This document shows, one piece after another, positions 1 to 9,009 of a stretch of DNA of 64,000 nucleotides. Made by a program: the position numbers and the translations under genes. The notes beneath the pieces were generated by a model that had not been told where the DNA came from, searched no databases, and saw only the letters and a program-made list of their open reading frames with translations. Location: positions 62,001 through 126,000 of the forward strand of contig JAUMUM010000002.1 of assembly GCA_030530685.1 (NCBI GenBank), read 5' to 3'. The first letter of the stretch is position 1; each line of letters starts with the position of its first letter. This stretch comes from Actinomycetaceae bacterium (GTDB taxonomy: Bacteria > Actinomycetota > Actinomycetes > Actinomycetales > Actinomycetaceae).

Positions 1-294
1 TGCCTTCCTTGAGCGCGTCATAGCGCCGGGTTACCGCCGCCCGGGCTGTCGCGGGTGGACGGGACGCTCTCGCGCGTCGCAGCGCCGGGTTACCGCCGCC
101 TTCCGTCGGACGATGCGAGTTCGCGCGCAGGTCGATGCGTATCCTCGCTGACCGTCGGCGCTCCGATATTGACCAGTTGGGCTCCGATATTGCCCGGCTG
201 CGCGCGGAGACGTCGCCTTCGGCCAACCGCTGCGCCCACCCGGCCATAAGCAATGCCGACGCAGCCGCTGCTGCGCCGGCATTGCTGGCGTGAC
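1..294. other. Non-coding left flank with short direct repeats
   Basis: I see no convincing gene in this stretch, which lies downstream of rpmE. It holds a 20-bp direct repeat at 22-41 and 81-100 (59-bp period) and a 12-bp repeat, GCTCCGATATTG, at 160-171 and 181-192 (21-bp period). The rpmE terminator occupies its right end. In many actinobacteria prfA follows rpmE; no prfA start is visible here. Confidence 0.5.
250..285 (-). terminator. rpmE terminator hairpin
   Basis: Arms at 250-258 and 277-285 (GCAATGCCG/CGGCATTGC) continue, after one mismatch, into CGCAG/CTGCG around a six-base loop. The stem starts ten bases beyond the rpmE stop. Only a weak U-rich tail follows on the minus strand, so it may be an imperfect intrinsic terminator or a 3'-end stabiliser. 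Confidence 0.6.
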
Positions 295-507
295 TTACTT
301 GGAGCGCTTGCCGTAGCGAGCCTCGAAGCGGGCGACGCGGCCACCGGTGTCGAGGATCTTCTGCTTGCCCGTGTAGAAGGGATGGCACGCGTTGCAAACG
401 TCGAGACGCAACTCATCGCCTTCGTGGGTGGAACGGGTCTCGAACTCGTTGCCGCAGGTACAGGTGACCTTGATGGCGTGGTATTCGGGGTGGATGCCCT
501 GCTTCAT
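295..507 (-). CDS. rpmE: 50S ribosomal protein L31 (bL31), zinc-binding form
   Basis: This 70-residue protein is a component of the large ribosomal subunit. It starts [10 protein letters not shown] and carries Cys16, Cys18, Cys38 and Cys41 (CTC and CNAC), the ligands of the zinc-containing (C+) type of L31; this type can release zinc when replaced by a C- paralogue under zinc starvation. The ATG at 507 is preceded by an AAGGAG ribosome-binding site. It lies downstream of rho on the same strand, the usual actinobacterial order, with a 176-bp spacer. Length and sequence are typical for the family, so the call is secure. Confidence 0.96.
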   Translation of the reverse strand: MKQGIHPEYHAIKVTCTCGNEFETRSTHEGDELRLDVCNACHPFYTGKQKILDTGGRVARFEARYGKRSK

Positions 508-562
508 GCTTGTTCTCCTTGGATCGTTCAGTGCCCCGGGTCCGGCCGACGTGCCTCGCGTC

Positions 563-587
563 CCGCCCGGCGATGTCGACCGGGCGG
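563..587 (-). terminator. Hairpin in the rho-rpmE spacer
   Basis: A perfect 8-bp GC stem, CCGCCCGG (563-570) with CCGGGCGG (580-587), encloses a nine-base loop. It lies between the rho stop and the rpmE start. There is no U tract. It could attenuate read-through, terminate rho mRNA, or mark a processing point. Confidence 0.35.
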
Positions 588-683
588 CGAACCGGTGAAC
601 CGGAGGCCGACGAGACATTATGCCACGGACCGGCAGCCGCGCGCACGTGCCGGTGAGGAATGGCACGCGGCGCCGCGCGCCGG

Positions 684-2558
684 TCAGTTCGAGCCGCCCG
701 CCTGCATCGACTTCATGATCGAAACGAGGAATTCGGCGTTGCTCTCCGTCTTGCGCAGCCGGCCCAGGAAGAAGTCCGAGGCCTCGGTAACGTCGAGCGT
801 GCCCAGGGCGCGGCGCAGCTGCCAGATGACCTTGAGTTCCTCCGGCGAGAACAACAGTTCCTCGCGGCGCGTGCTCGAGGCATTGACGTCGACCGCGGGG
901 AAAATTCGCCTGTCGGCGAGCTGGCGCGAAAGGCGCAGCTCCATATTGCCCGTCCCCTTGAACTCCTCGAAAATGACCTCGTCCATCTTCGATCCGGTCT
1001 CCACGAGCGCCGAGGCGATGATCGTGAGCGAGCCACCGTCTTCGATATTCCGGGCGGCGCCGAAGAACTTCTTGGGCGGGTACAGGGCCGCGGCGTCGAC
1101 GCCACCCGAAAGGATCCGGCCCGAGGCGGGGGCGGCCAAGTTGTAGGCGCGCGACAGGCGCGTGAGCGAATCGAGTAGCACGACCACATCCTGGCCCAGT
1201 TCGACGAGCCGCTTGGCGCGCTCAATGGCCAACTCCGCCACGATCGTGTGATCCGAGGCCGGCCTGTCGAAGGTCGACGCGATGACCTCGCCCTTGACCA
1301 GGCGCTTCATGTCCGTGACCTCCTCGGGACGCTCGTCCACGAGGACCACCATGAGGTGGACGCGGGGGTTGTTCGACGCGATCGCCATGGCGATCTGCTG
1401 CATGACCATCGTCTTGCCGGCCTTGGGCGGGGAGACGACGAGGCCGCGCTGCCCCTTGCCAATGGGAGCAACGAGGTCGATGGAACGCGGGGTCAGGGCC
1501 TTCGGCGTCGTCTCCAGGCGCAGCATTTCCTGCGGATAGAGCGGCGTGAGTTTGTTGAACTCCGGCCTCTGGGCCGAGCGCTCCGGGTCGAGCGAATTGA
1601 TCGTGTCAATTTGCAGGAGCTGATTGAGCTGGCTGTGGGCATTGTGCTTGCGGTTCTGGTTGCGGCCGCGGTTGTTGCTGTGATGGGTCTCGCCCTCGCC
1701 ACGCTGGCGGACGGCGCCGACGATCGCGTCGCCGCGGCGCAGTCCGTGCTGCCTGACGATCTGCGGAGGGACGGCGGCGTCGTTGCTTCCCGGCAGGTAG
1801 CCGCCCGTGCGCAGGATCGCATTATTTCCTTCGAAGTCGAGGATTCCGGCGACGGGCAGCAATTCCTCGTCCTCTCGGACCTGGAACTGCGATGCCCCCT
1901 CGCGGCCACGATTGCGGTTGCGATTGCGTTCGCGGCGGTTGCGCTCGCCCCGGTCCTGGCGGTCGCCAACGTCGTCGCCACCGGCGCGACGGACAGCCGC
2001 TTCCCCTATGGCGTCGAGAGCCGCGCGCCTGTCCGTGTCGGACAAATTGTCATTGCGGCCCCGGCCCTGCTGGCGGCCCTGCCCATTATTGTTGCGCTGC
2101 TGGTTACGCTCCCTGCGCTGGCGACGCGAGAGCACCTCGCGCTGGCCGCGCTCGCCCTTCGGCTCGGGCAGTACGATGTCCGCCGGGGCCTTGGCCTGGG
2201 CGTCCTTGGCGGACGATTCGCTCTGGGACGGCCGAGCAGATGGCTCGCCGGCTTTCTCATCGCTGCGGGGAGCGGCCTGCGCGGTATCTTCGGCGGTGGC
2301 CCGGGCGGCGTCGTCGACCTTCTTGGCCTCGTCATCCGCCTTCTTCTGAGCGTTCGCCTTGGGAAGCTCGAGGGCGGGCTGCCTGTTCTTCACCTTCGGC
2401 GGGCGACCGCGGCGCGCCGGGCCGGTCACCGAGCGAATGGCGGCTACGAGGTCAGCCTTCTTGGCCTTGGGGTCGACTTCCAAGCCGAGCGACTTGGCCG
2501 TTTCTCTGAGCTCGGGCAGACGCATGGTCGATATAGCACCGAGATTGACTTGGCTCAC
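684..2558 (-). CDS. rho: Transcription termination factor Rho
   Basis: Rho is a hexameric RNA-dependent ATPase/helicase that ends transcription of untranslated RNA. The 624-residue protein opens with a Rho_N/SAP-like helix region ([16 protein letters not shown] near residues 12-27). A long, charged Arg/Asn/Gln/Gly-rich insertion follows to about residue 210, the hallmark of actinobacterial Rho. Next come a cold-shock-like RNA-binding domain ([20 protein letters not shown]), a Walker A motif SPPKAGKT at about 375-382 and a Walker B motif [17 protein letters not shown] chose the GTG at 2558 because AGGAAGGA sits just upstream; an ATG at 2525 is the alternative. It follows hom-thrC-thrB after a 581-bp spacer, so it probably has its own promoter. 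A perfect hairpin lies directly before the ribosome-binding site. Confidence 0.95.
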   Translation of the reverse strand: MSQVNLGAISTMRLPELRETAKSLGLEVDPKAKKADLVAAIRSVTGPARRGRPPKVKNRQPALELPKANAQKKADDEAKKVDDAARATAEDTAQAAPRSDEKAGEPSARPSQSESSAKDAQAKAPADIVLPEPKGERGQREVLSRRQRRERNQQRNNNGQGRQQGRGRNDNLSDTDRRAALDAIGEAAVRRAGGDDVGDRQDRGERNRRERNRNRNRGREGASQFQVREDEELLPVAGILDFEGNNAILRTGGYLPGSNDAAVPPQIVRQHGLRRGDAIVGAVRQRGEGETHHSNNRGRNQNRKHNAHSQLNQLLQIDTINSLDPERSAQRPEFNKLTPLYPQEMLRLETTPKALTPRSIDLVAPIGKGQRGLVVSPPKAGKTMVMQQIAMAIASNNPRVHLMVVLVDERPEEVTDMKRLVKGEVIASTFDRPASDHTIVAELAIERAKRLVELGQDVVVLLDSLTRLSRAYNLAAPASGRILSGGVDAAALYPPKKFFGAARNIEDGGSLTIIASALVETGSKMDEVIFEEFKGTGNMELRLSRQLADRRIFPAVDVNASSTRREELLFSPEELKVIWQLRRALGTLDVTEASDFFLGRLRKTESNAEFLVSIMKSMQAGGSN

Positions 2559-2573
2559 GAGGTTCCTTCCTCG

Positions 2574-2597
2574 GATTCCCGGCTCCTGCCGGGAATC
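2574..2597 (-). promoter_or_regulatory. Leader hairpin immediately before the rho ribosome-binding site
   Basis: A perfect 10-bp stem, GATTCCCGGC (2574-2583) with GCCGGGAATC (2588-2597), encloses the loop TCCT (AGGA in the minus-strand RNA). It ends about 15 bases upstream of the rho GTG and adjoins the self-complementary octamer CTACGTAG (2597-2604). Its position suggests control of rho translation or attenuation; autoregulation of rho is known in other bacteria, but this element is inferred. Confidence 0.55.
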
Positions 2598-2604
2598 TAC
2601 GTAG

Positions 2605-3139
2605 TGGAGAGAAAACACCGAATGTGCGTAAGTTCGGCGGGAGACCCGGGGCCAGTCATCTGCCTCTCCGGATCGGCAACTAGCGTAGCAGCAAATACCT
2701 GCCCATAGCACATTCTCCACAGTCCGAAATTGTGGACCCGGGAAATGTACCGCCCGAGGGCGGGCTCCGTGTGGTTGGCGTCGCGATCGCCGACGGCGGC
2801 GCCCCCGCCGTTCCACGCCAGCAAGTCAGCCGAGCGGCGCTCGCTCCCCCGGCGTCGCAAAGGGTGCGCCGCCGGGCAAAGTAAGATTTGCCATCATCGA
2901 ACTCCGCCGCCGAGCGAGAACTCGCCACCAGCGGCCGTTGTCGGCCATCCGAGCGGTCGGCGCCCGGCCGAGCACCTGTGCCGAACCCCGTCCGAGCCGA
3001 GCATCGTTGTCGGCCTCCAGCACCAGCGCCGTCGTCGAACCCTGCCCCAGCCGAACTCCGGTGCCGCCCGACCCGGGCTCCACCCCACCCCGACCTACTC
3101 AAGCTTCAGGACTGCTCGGGCCTCAGCCCAACTCGGGAT
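2605..3139. other. rho-thrB spacer, no gene seen
   Basis: About 535 bp of proline/arginine-like GC-rich sequence lies between the thrB stop and the rho leader. I see no supported gene, only degenerate repeats (for example two related segments around 2996 and 3050, about 54 bp apart). It must hold the end of the thr operon and probably the rho promoter, but no convincing -35/-10 pair stands out. Confidence 0.4.
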
Positions 3140-4039
3140 TCAAGCCTCAATGAGGTGCGCACCCCTGGCCACGCCCCCGTGGAAGGCCGTGAAGCCGCGG
3201 TCGGCCAACATGTCCCCGGTCTGCGCGTCGATCTCGTCGAAAACGAGGATCGACGGGCCTGCGCCCGAGATCACGGCAGGCCAGCCGGCCTCGCGCAGGG
3301 CGGTCAGGACCTCGAAGGACTCGGGCATGGACGCGGCCCGGTAGGCCTGGTGCAGCCGGTCGTCCGTCGCTTCCAGGAGCAGTTCGGTGGAACGCTCGAG
3401 CGCCACGACGAGCATTGCCGAGCGCGCCGCGTTATGGGCCGCGTCGGCATGCGGCACGGTGCTCGGAAGCACCGAGCGTGCCTTCTTCGTGGCGAGCACG
3501 GCCTCGGGTATGAGCAGCGTCGTTTTCAAGCGGGGCGAAAGCGCAAGTTGGACGACGTGAGCCGAACCGTCCGCCTCGCTGACCCAAGAGACGACGGCGC
3601 CACCGTGGATGGCCGGCGCCGCATTGTCGGGATGCCCCTCGAACTCGGTGGCCAGCGCCAGGAGGGCGGCGTCGTCGAACTCCTCGGGGCGGTCGACGAG
3701 TCCGCGAATGAGCATGAGCCCGGCGACGACGGCGGCAGCGCTCGACCCCAGGCCGCGTCCCTGGCGGATCTCGTTGTGGCACGTCAACTCGATGCCCGAC
3801 TGCGGCAGGCCCGCGGCGTCGAGCCCGTGGCGCAGGGCTCGCACGACGAGGTGCGAGTCGTCGGTTGGCAGCCGGCCCGCGCCCTCGCCCGTGACCGTCA
3901 CGCGGGTCGGTCCCGTGACAAGCCTCACGTGCACCTCGTCCCACAGATTATGAGCCATCCCCATGGAGTCGAAGCCGGGGCCGAGGTTGCCCGAGGTGGC
4001 GGGAACGCGAACCGCGGCGGTGGCCCGCGCGATACGCAT
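3140..4039 (-). CDS. thrB: Homoserine kinase
   Basis: ThrB phosphorylates L-homoserine with ATP to O-phosphohomoserine, the penultimate step of threonine synthesis. The 299-residue protein has the GHMP-kinase fold signatures: an N-terminal VPATSGNLGPGFDSMG segment (residues 12-27) and the ATP-binding GRGLGSSAAA loop at about 94-103. The ATG at 4039 shares its first base with the thrC stop (TGATG), indicating translational coupling. It is the last gene of the hom-thrC-thrB operon. Length is normal for the family. Confidence 0.95.
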   Translation of the reverse strand: MRIARATAAVRVPATSGNLGPGFDSMGMAHNLWDEVHVRLVTGPTRVTVTGEGAGRLPTDDSHLVVRALRHGLDAAGLPQSGIELTCHNEIRQGRGLGSSAAAVVAGLMLIRGLVDRPEEFDDAALLALATEFEGHPDNAAPAIHGGAVVSWVSEADGSAHVVQLALSPRLKTTLLIPEAVLATKKARSVLPSTVPHADAAHNAARSAMLVVALERSTELLLEATDDRLHQAYRAASMPESFEVLTALREAGWPAVISGAGPSILVFDEIDAQTGDMLADRGFTAFHGGVARGAHLIEA

Positions 4040-5139
4040 CAGAGTGCCAGGGCGGCCGCGGCCGCCTCGGTCGTCGGGGCGATGGGATCGAAGTCGAGCT
4101 CGCGCCCACCCAGAGCAGTGGCCGTATCCTTGAGGCCGTTGCCCGTGACGGTGCACACGATCGTCACGCCCTCCGGCACCTTGCCGTCCTGCGCGGCCTT
4201 GAGGAGCCCGGCAATCGACGCCGCCGAGGCAGGCTCGACGAAGACGCCGACCTCCGCCGCAAGGATGGCCTGCGCCTGGAGAATCTGCTCATCGGTGACC
4301 CGATCGATCCAGCCGCCCGAGGAATCGCGGGCATCCACGGCGTACTTCCACGACGCCGGGTTGCCGATCCTAATGGCCGTGGCGATCGTCTCCGGGGCGG
4401 CCACGGGTTCGCCCACGACGAATGGCGCGGCGCCCCAGGCCTGCACGCCCCACATCTGCGGGACGCGGCTGGCCACGGCGGGAAGGCGCGAGGCGGCGTC
4501 GTCCATTGAGGCGATCGTCGTGCGCCCGGCATACTCGCTGTAGCCCATCCAGTAGGCGGAGATATTGCCGGCATTGCCCACGGGCAGGACGTGGATGTCC
4601 GGCGCGTCGCCCAGCTGGTCGACGATCTCGAAGGCCGCGGTCTTCTGGCCCTGGAGGCGGTACGGGTTGACCGAGTTGACGAGCGCCACGGGGTAGCGCT
4701 CGGTCAGTTCGCGCACGATGCGCAGGCAGTCGTCGAAGTTGCCGTCGACCGCGATGAGCTTGGCTCCGTGGACGATGGCCTGGGCGAGCTTGCCCGCTGC
4801 GATCTTGCCGGCGGGCAGAATGACGGCCGATTGCAGGCCGGCCGCGACCGCGTATGCGGCGGCCGACGCCGAGGTATTGCCCGTCGAGGCGCAGGCGACG
4901 ACCTTCGTGTCGGACTGCAGGACGTGCGAGATCGCCGTCGTCATGCCGCGGTCCTTGAATGAGCCCGTCGGGTTGGCACCCTCGACCTTGACGTAGACCC
5001 TGGCGCCCGTTCGCGAATCGAGGGCCGGGGCGCTCACGAGCGGAGTGCCGCCTTCGCGCAGCGTCACGACGGGATCGTCATCAGAAAAAGGCAGCCGCTC
5101 GCGGTACTCGGCGATGAGACCGCGCCACTGGTGAGCCAT
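4039..5139 (-). CDS. thrC: Threonine synthase
   Basis: ThrC converts O-phosphohomoserine to L-threonine with pyridoxal phosphate. The 366-residue protein has the PLP-binding lysine at about residue 62 in [11 protein letters not shown], and a glycine-rich phosphate-binding region ([16 protein letters not shown]). This is the short class of threonine synthase found in actinobacteria and plants. Its ATG overlaps the hom stop by one base (TGATG), and its own stop overlaps thrB in the same way, so the three enzymes are translated together. Confidence 0.95.
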   Translation of the reverse strand: MAHQWRGLIAEYRERLPFSDDDPVVTLREGGTPLVSAPALDSRTGARVYVKVEGANPTGSFKDRGMTTAISHVLQSDTKVVACASTGNTSASAAAYAVAAGLQSAVILPAGKIAAGKLAQAIVHGAKLIAVDGNFDDCLRIVRELTERYPVALVNSVNPYRLQGQKTAAFEIVDQLGDAPDIHVLPVGNAGNISAYWMGYSEYAGRTTIASMDDAASRLPAVASRVPQMWGVQAWGAAPFVVGEPVAAPETIATAIRIGNPASWKYAVDARDSSGGWIDRVTDEQILQAQAILAAEVGVFVEPASAASIAGLLKAAQDGKVPEGVTIVCTVTGNGLKDTATALGGRELDFDPIAPTTEAAAAALAL

Positions 5140-6416
5140 CAGGGTTCCTCCATTCGATTGACGTGGTGGACCTCGCGCACGTACTCGGCCGAGCGCAACT
5201 CGTCCAGCGTGGCCGTCAGGTCCGCCTGCTGGGCCTCGTGCGTCGTGGCCGTCAGGCGCGCGAGGCCGCCTTCGCTCATCGTCTGTCCGACGGAGCTGAT
5301 CGACACGTCATGGGAGGCAAAAACGCCCGCGATCTTCGACAGCACGCCGACGTGGTCGTCGACGGTCAGCTCCACCTGGAAGCGCGAGCGCCCCTCGTCC
5401 GGCGAGAGCACGGGCAGGTCGGCGTAGATGAGCTCGCGTGGCGCACTGCCGCCGTGAACCTTGTGGAAGGCGGCGGCAACGACGTCGGACAGGACTGCCG
5501 AGGCCGTGGGGGCGCCGCCCGCGCCGGGACCGTAGAACATGAGGCGGTCGGCGGCCTCGGCCTCGATGACGACGGCGTTGAATGCGCCGCGGACGGAGGC
5601 CAGCGGGTGTTCGCGCGGCACGAGCGTGGGGCCGACGTGCAGTTCGATGCCGCGCTCGCGCCGCTTGGCCGAGGCGATGAGCTTGACGACGCAGCCCGAG
5701 CGGGCGGCCGTGGCGATGTCGGCATTCGTGATGTCGCGGATGCCGTGGACGTGAACGTCGTCGAGCGAGACCCGCGTGTGGAAGGCCAGGGAGGCCAGGA
5801 GCGCGCACTTGGCGGCGGCGTCCAAGCCGTCGACGTCGGCCGAGGGATCGGCCTCCGCGTAGCCGAGCTCCTGGGCCTTGGCGAGCACCTCGTCGAAGTC
5901 AAGGCCCTTGGTAGTCATCTCGTCAAGGATGTAGTTGGTGGTGCCGTTGACGATGCCGAGCACTGACGTGATGCGGTCGCCCGCGAGCGATTCGCGCAGG
6001 CCGTAGACGACGGGGACCGCGCCCGCGACGGCGGCCTCGTAGTAGAGGTCGACCTCGTGCCGGGCCGCGGCCTCGAAGAGCTCGGGACCGTGGGCTGCCA
6101 GGAGCGCCTTGTTGCCGGTGACGACGGATGCGCCGGCCTCGAAGGCCTGGCCTATGAGCGTACGCGCCGGTTCGATGCCTCCGATGAGTTCGACGACGAT
6201 GTCGGCATTGGCGATGAGGCCCGGCGCGTCATCCGTCAGCAGCTCGCGATCGATCGCCGCATCGCGCGGGGCGGAAACGTCACGCACAGCGATACCGACG
6301 ATCTCCAGCTGTGCCCCAGCGCGGGCCTGGAGGTCTTCGGCCTGCTCGCCGAGCAGGCGGGCCACCTGGGTCCCAACCGTGCCGCAGCCCAGAAGAGCGA
6401 TCCTGACTTTCTTCAC
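5139..6416 (-). CDS. hom: Homoserine dehydrogenase
   Basis: Hom reduces aspartate semialdehyde to homoserine with NAD(P)H, the branch point from lysine to threonine and methionine. The 425-residue protein has the nucleotide-binding GCGTVG at residues 10-15, the catalytic region ([18 protein letters not shown], then GTTNYIL), and a C-terminal ACT domain (about 345-420; [20 protein letters not shown]) that normally binds threonine for feedback inhibition. I chose the GTG at 6416, which has AAAGGA at good spacing; the frame stays open far upstream but that part overlaps aroD antisense and looks non-coding. It heads the hom-thrC-thrB operon and is divergent from aroD. A possible -10 (TAAGCT) lies at 6439-6444. 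Confidence 0.94.
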   Translation of the reverse strand: MKKVRIALLGCGTVGTQVARLLGEQAEDLQARAGAQLEIVGIAVRDVSAPRDAAIDRELLTDDAPGLIANADIVVELIGGIEPARTLIGQAFEAGASVVTGNKALLAAHGPELFEAAARHEVDLYYEAAVAGAVPVVYGLRESLAGDRITSVLGIVNGTTNYILDEMTTKGLDFDEVLAKAQELGYAEADPSADVDGLDAAAKCALLASLAFHTRVSLDDVHVHGIRDITNADIATAARSGCVVKLIASAKRRERGIELHVGPTLVPREHPLASVRGAFNAVVIEAEAADRLMFYGPGAGGAPTASAVLSDVVAAAFHKVHGGSAPRELIYADLPVLSPDEGRSRFQVELTVDDHVGVLSKIAGVFASHDVSISSVGQTMSEGGLARLTATTHEAQQADLTATLDELRSAEYVREVHHVNRMEEP

Positions 6417-6562
6417 CGCTTGTCCTTTCACAGCGAGTAGCTTACCGCGCGGGCGCCGCTGGCACCGAAGCGTGTTCAGCTTTCGATTCGCACCGGCGCG
6501 CTTTCCGAGACGCGAGCGCATACCGCCCGCGCGTTGATGCCGCATCGGCCCGGCGCCCGCCG

Positions 6563-6635
6563 CGGAAATGGCCCGGCGTGAGCGCTTCGGAAATGGCCCG
6601 GCCGGCGCGGGCGCCGTAGGCTTGTCGCAGACAAG
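6563..6635. repeat. 15-bp direct repeat and small hairpin upstream of aroD
   Basis: CGGAAATGGCCCGGC occurs perfectly at 6563-6577 and 6588-6602 (25-bp period). A 6-bp stem with a three-base loop, CTTGTC-GCA-GACAAG, follows at 6621-6635, immediately before the aroD ribosome-binding site. Confidence 0.6.
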
Positions 6636-6648
6636 CGATGGAGGCACG

Positions 6649-7452
6649 ATGCACGAGGAAGTCCCGCCCAGCCCGCGCCCCGTGACGCTCGCCTCAGCGG
6701 GCGGGCCGGTCACGCTCGGCGACGGCAAGGTCAAGACCATCGTTCCGCTCGCCGCGCGCACGGCCGGCGAGCTCCTTCCGGCTGCCCGCGCGGCCAATGC
6801 CAGCGGCTGCGACATCGTCGAATGGCGCATCGACCTCATGGACGAGGGGAACCTTCTGCGGCCGGTCATGGCCGCCGCCCGCGCGCTCGCCGGCGCCGCC
6901 AACGTGCCGATCCTCGCGACCTTCCGCACGCCCGCCGAGGGCGGCTCCCTGCCCATCGACGCGGCCGCCTACGAGGAGCTGCTGACGGCCCTGGCGGCAA
7001 GCGGCCTCGTCCAGGCGATCGACGTCGAGTACTCGCGCGGGCCGGATCTGGCCGGGCGCGTTGCAGCGGCGGCCCGCAGCGGCGGCGTCGCCACCATTGC
7101 CTCCCATCACGACTTCGAGGCGACCGGCTCCGCCGCCGAGATCGCGGCGCGTCTGGACGACATGGCGGGCTGCGGCGCCGACGTCGTCAAGATCGCGTGC
7201 ATGCCCCGCAGCCGCGAGGACGTCCTCGCCCTCCTGGCGGCCTCCTCGCGGGCGTCGCGGGAGCTTGCCGTCCCCCTCATCGCGATTTCGATGGGCGCGC
7301 TCGGCGTCGTGTCGAGGGTGGCCGCCGGGCAGTTCGGCTCGTGCGCCACCTTCGCGAGCCTGGGGCGCGCCTCGGCCCCCGGGCAGGTCCCGCTCGCCGA
7401 GCTCCGGCCCGTGCTCGACGCGCTCTCAACCTGGGGCGACCCCGCCACCTGA
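6649..7452 (+). CDS. aroD: Type I 3-dehydroquinate dehydratase
   Basis: AroD dehydrates 3-dehydroquinate to 3-dehydroshikimate in the shikimate pathway, using a lysine Schiff base. The 267-residue protein shows the type I motifs in order: EWRID (about residues 61-65), the catalytic His in ASHHDF, and the Schiff-base Lys in DVVKIACMP. The C-terminal region (GALGVVSRVAAGQFGSCATFAS) also matches the family. I chose the ATG at 6649 because GGAGG lies four to five bases upstream; an in-frame ATG at 6568 has no such support. Most actinobacteria use a type II enzyme (AroQ), so a type I AroD between lysA and hom is less common. It is monocistronic and convergent with lysA. Confidence 0.9.
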   Translation: MHEEVPPSPRPVTLASAGGPVTLGDGKVKTIVPLAARTAGELLPAARAANASGCDIVEWRIDLMDEGNLLRPVMAAARALAGAANVPILATFRTPAEGGSLPIDAAAYEELLTALAASGLVQAIDVEYSRGPDLAGRVAAAARSGGVATIASHHDFEATGSAAEIAARLDDMAGCGADVVKIACMPRSREDVLALLAASSRASRELAVPLIAISMGALGVVSRVAAGQFGSCATFASLGRASAPGQVPLAELRPVLDALSTWGDPAT

Positions 7453-7477
7453 GGTGCGGGCACCTCGAACCCGCACC
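7451..7477 (+). terminator. Overlapping hairpins at the aroD 3' end
   Basis: Two mutually exclusive stems overlap the stop codon: GAGGTGC/GCACCTC (7451-7466, two-base loop) and GGTGCGGG/CCCGCACC (7453-7477, nine-base loop). There is no T tract. Either could mark the 3' end between the convergent aroD and lysA genes. Confidence 0.4.
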
Positions 7478-7494
7478 GCCCTCGGAGCCGACCC

Positions 7495-7562
7495 CTCAGG
7501 CCTGCGCTCCTCGGGCCTCGCAGTCGCTCCTCAGGCCTGCGGAACCGCGCGCCCTCAGGCCT
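7495..7562. repeat. 20-bp tandem repeat between aroD and lysA
   Basis: The unit GCTCCTC(G/A)GGCCT recurs at 7506 and 7526 (20-bp period), and CTCAGGCCTGCG is perfect at 7495-7506 and 7530-7541. A third partial copy runs into the lysA stop codon. Confidence 0.6.
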
Positions 7563-8934
7563 CGTAGTCGACGTCGAGCGCCAGCAGGTCGGCCGGCGCC
7601 TCGCGGCGCACGATCCACCGCGCCTTCCCGCCGCGCACGGCAACCACGCCGGGCCTCGGCAGGAGGTTGTAGTTCGAGGCCATGGCACGCCCGTAGGCTC
7701 CCGTGGCGGGCACGGCGAGGATGTCGCCGCGCGCCAGGTTGGCGGACAAGCTGACGTCGCGAACCACGATGTCTCCGCTCTCGCAGTGCTTGCCGACCAC
7801 CCGGCTGCGCACGCCCTCCGAGGGCTGGCGCGAGGCCAGGGCGGCCGTGTAATCGGCACCGTACAGCGCGGGGCGGATATTATCGCTCATGCCGCCGTCG
7901 ACGGAAACGTAGCGGCGCGGGCCGTCGTCGGCCTGGACGGTCTTGATCGTGCCGACCGTGTACAGGGTCACGCCCGCCGGGGCCGCGATGCAGCGGCCCG
8001 GCTCGATGGACACATGCGGCGGGGCGATTCCCGTCTGGGCCACGTTGGCCTCCACAACGGCCGCCAGCGCGTGCGCGAACTGGCTGGGCGGGGGTGGAAC
8101 GTCGTCGAGCACCGTGTAGCGCGTGGCATACCCGCCGCCAAAGTCCACCTCGTCCAGCGCGATGCCCAGCTCCTTGATGGCCGTGGCGCGCAGGTCGAGC
8201 AGCGCCTCGGCCGCCACCTCGAAGCCGCGCACGGCCTGAATCTGCGAGCCGATGTGGGAGTGCAGGCCGACGAGCCGCACATTGGCCGCCTCGCTCGCCT
8301 CCTCGATGGCGCGTCGGGCGGCCCCTCCCGCGATCGACAGGCCGAACTTCTGGTCCTCGTGGGCAGTGGAAATGTACTCGTGTCCGCCGGCGTGCACGCC
8401 CGTCGTCACCCGCAGCATGACGTCGGCCACCTGCCCGCGCTCGGCCGCGATAGCATCGACGAGCGCCAGCTCGGACAGCGAATCGACGACGACGTGCGCC
8501 AGGCCGGCATCCAGTGCCAGCTCGATCTCCTCGCGCGACTTGTTATTGCCGTGCAGGCCCAGCTTGCTGCCGGGAACACCCGCGGCGAGCGCCGTCATGA
8601 GCTCGACCTGGGAGCAGGTGTCCACGCCCAGGCCCTCCTCGCTGACCGCGCGCGCGACGGCCACGGAGAGGAAGGCCTTGCCCGCGTAGTAGACCTGCGC
8701 GCCGGCCAGGTCCGCGAAGGCCTCGTCCATCGCCTGTTTCCAGGCTCGGCAGCGGCCGCGTAGCTCGTCCTCGTCGAGCACGTACAGCGGCGAGCCGAAC
8801 TCCTCGACGAGTTCGTGGACGGAGATGCCGCCAATGCTCAACTCGCCGTCTTCGCGGCGGACGGATGCCGGCCAGATTCCCGTCGACGCCCCGTCGGGCT
8901 CGGGGGCGCTCAGCGTATCGAGGCGGTTGTTCAT
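7555..8934 (-). CDS. lysA: Diaminopimelate decarboxylase
   Basis: LysA decarboxylates meso-diaminopimelate to L-lysine, the last step of lysine synthesis, with PLP. The 459-residue protein is an alanine-racemase-fold group IV decarboxylase: the PLP lysine is at about residue 86 (VYYAGKAFLS). Further motifs are the HGNNKS segment, LHSHIGSQI (phosphate and substrate contacts) and EPGRCIAAPAG. The C-terminal beta domain has the CESGDI signature. AGAGGAG lies seven bases before the ATG at 8934. It follows argS by 75 bp on the same strand, the common argS-lysA actinobacterial pair, and is probably co-transcribed with it. Confidence 0.95.
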   Translation of the reverse strand: MNNRLDTLSAPEPDGASTGIWPASVRREDGELSIGGISVHELVEEFGSPLYVLDEDELRGRCRAWKQAMDEAFADLAGAQVYYAGKAFLSVAVARAVSEEGLGVDTCSQVELMTALAAGVPGSKLGLHGNNKSREEIELALDAGLAHVVVDSLSELALVDAIAAERGQVADVMLRVTTGVHAGGHEYISTAHEDQKFGLSIAGGAARRAIEEASEAANVRLVGLHSHIGSQIQAVRGFEVAAEALLDLRATAIKELGIALDEVDFGGGYATRYTVLDDVPPPPSQFAHALAAVVEANVAQTGIAPPHVSIEPGRCIAAPAGVTLYTVGTIKTVQADDGPRRYVSVDGGMSDNIRPALYGADYTAALASRQPSEGVRSRVVGKHCESGDIVVRDVSLSANLARGDILAVPATGAYGRAMASNYNLLPRPGVVAVRGGKARWIVRREAPADLLALDVDYEA

Positions 8935-9009
8935 CGGTCTGCTCCTCTCGCAGTGACACGGACTTTGTACGCGCTCACGCTCGCGCGCGGGCCTCCGGGC
9001 GCGAGGCGG

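Noticed and set aside
1248-2708. Long open frame (486 codons) on the plus strand opposite rho
   Set aside because: It is antisense to a confident rho gene. Long open frames opposite GC-rich genes arise from third-position G/C bias, and the translation has no recognisable family.
6417-6956. N-terminal extension of hom by about 180 codons
   Set aside because: The extra region overlaps aroD antisense and has no family similarity. The GTG at 6416 has a good ribosome-binding site and yields the normal Hom N-terminus.
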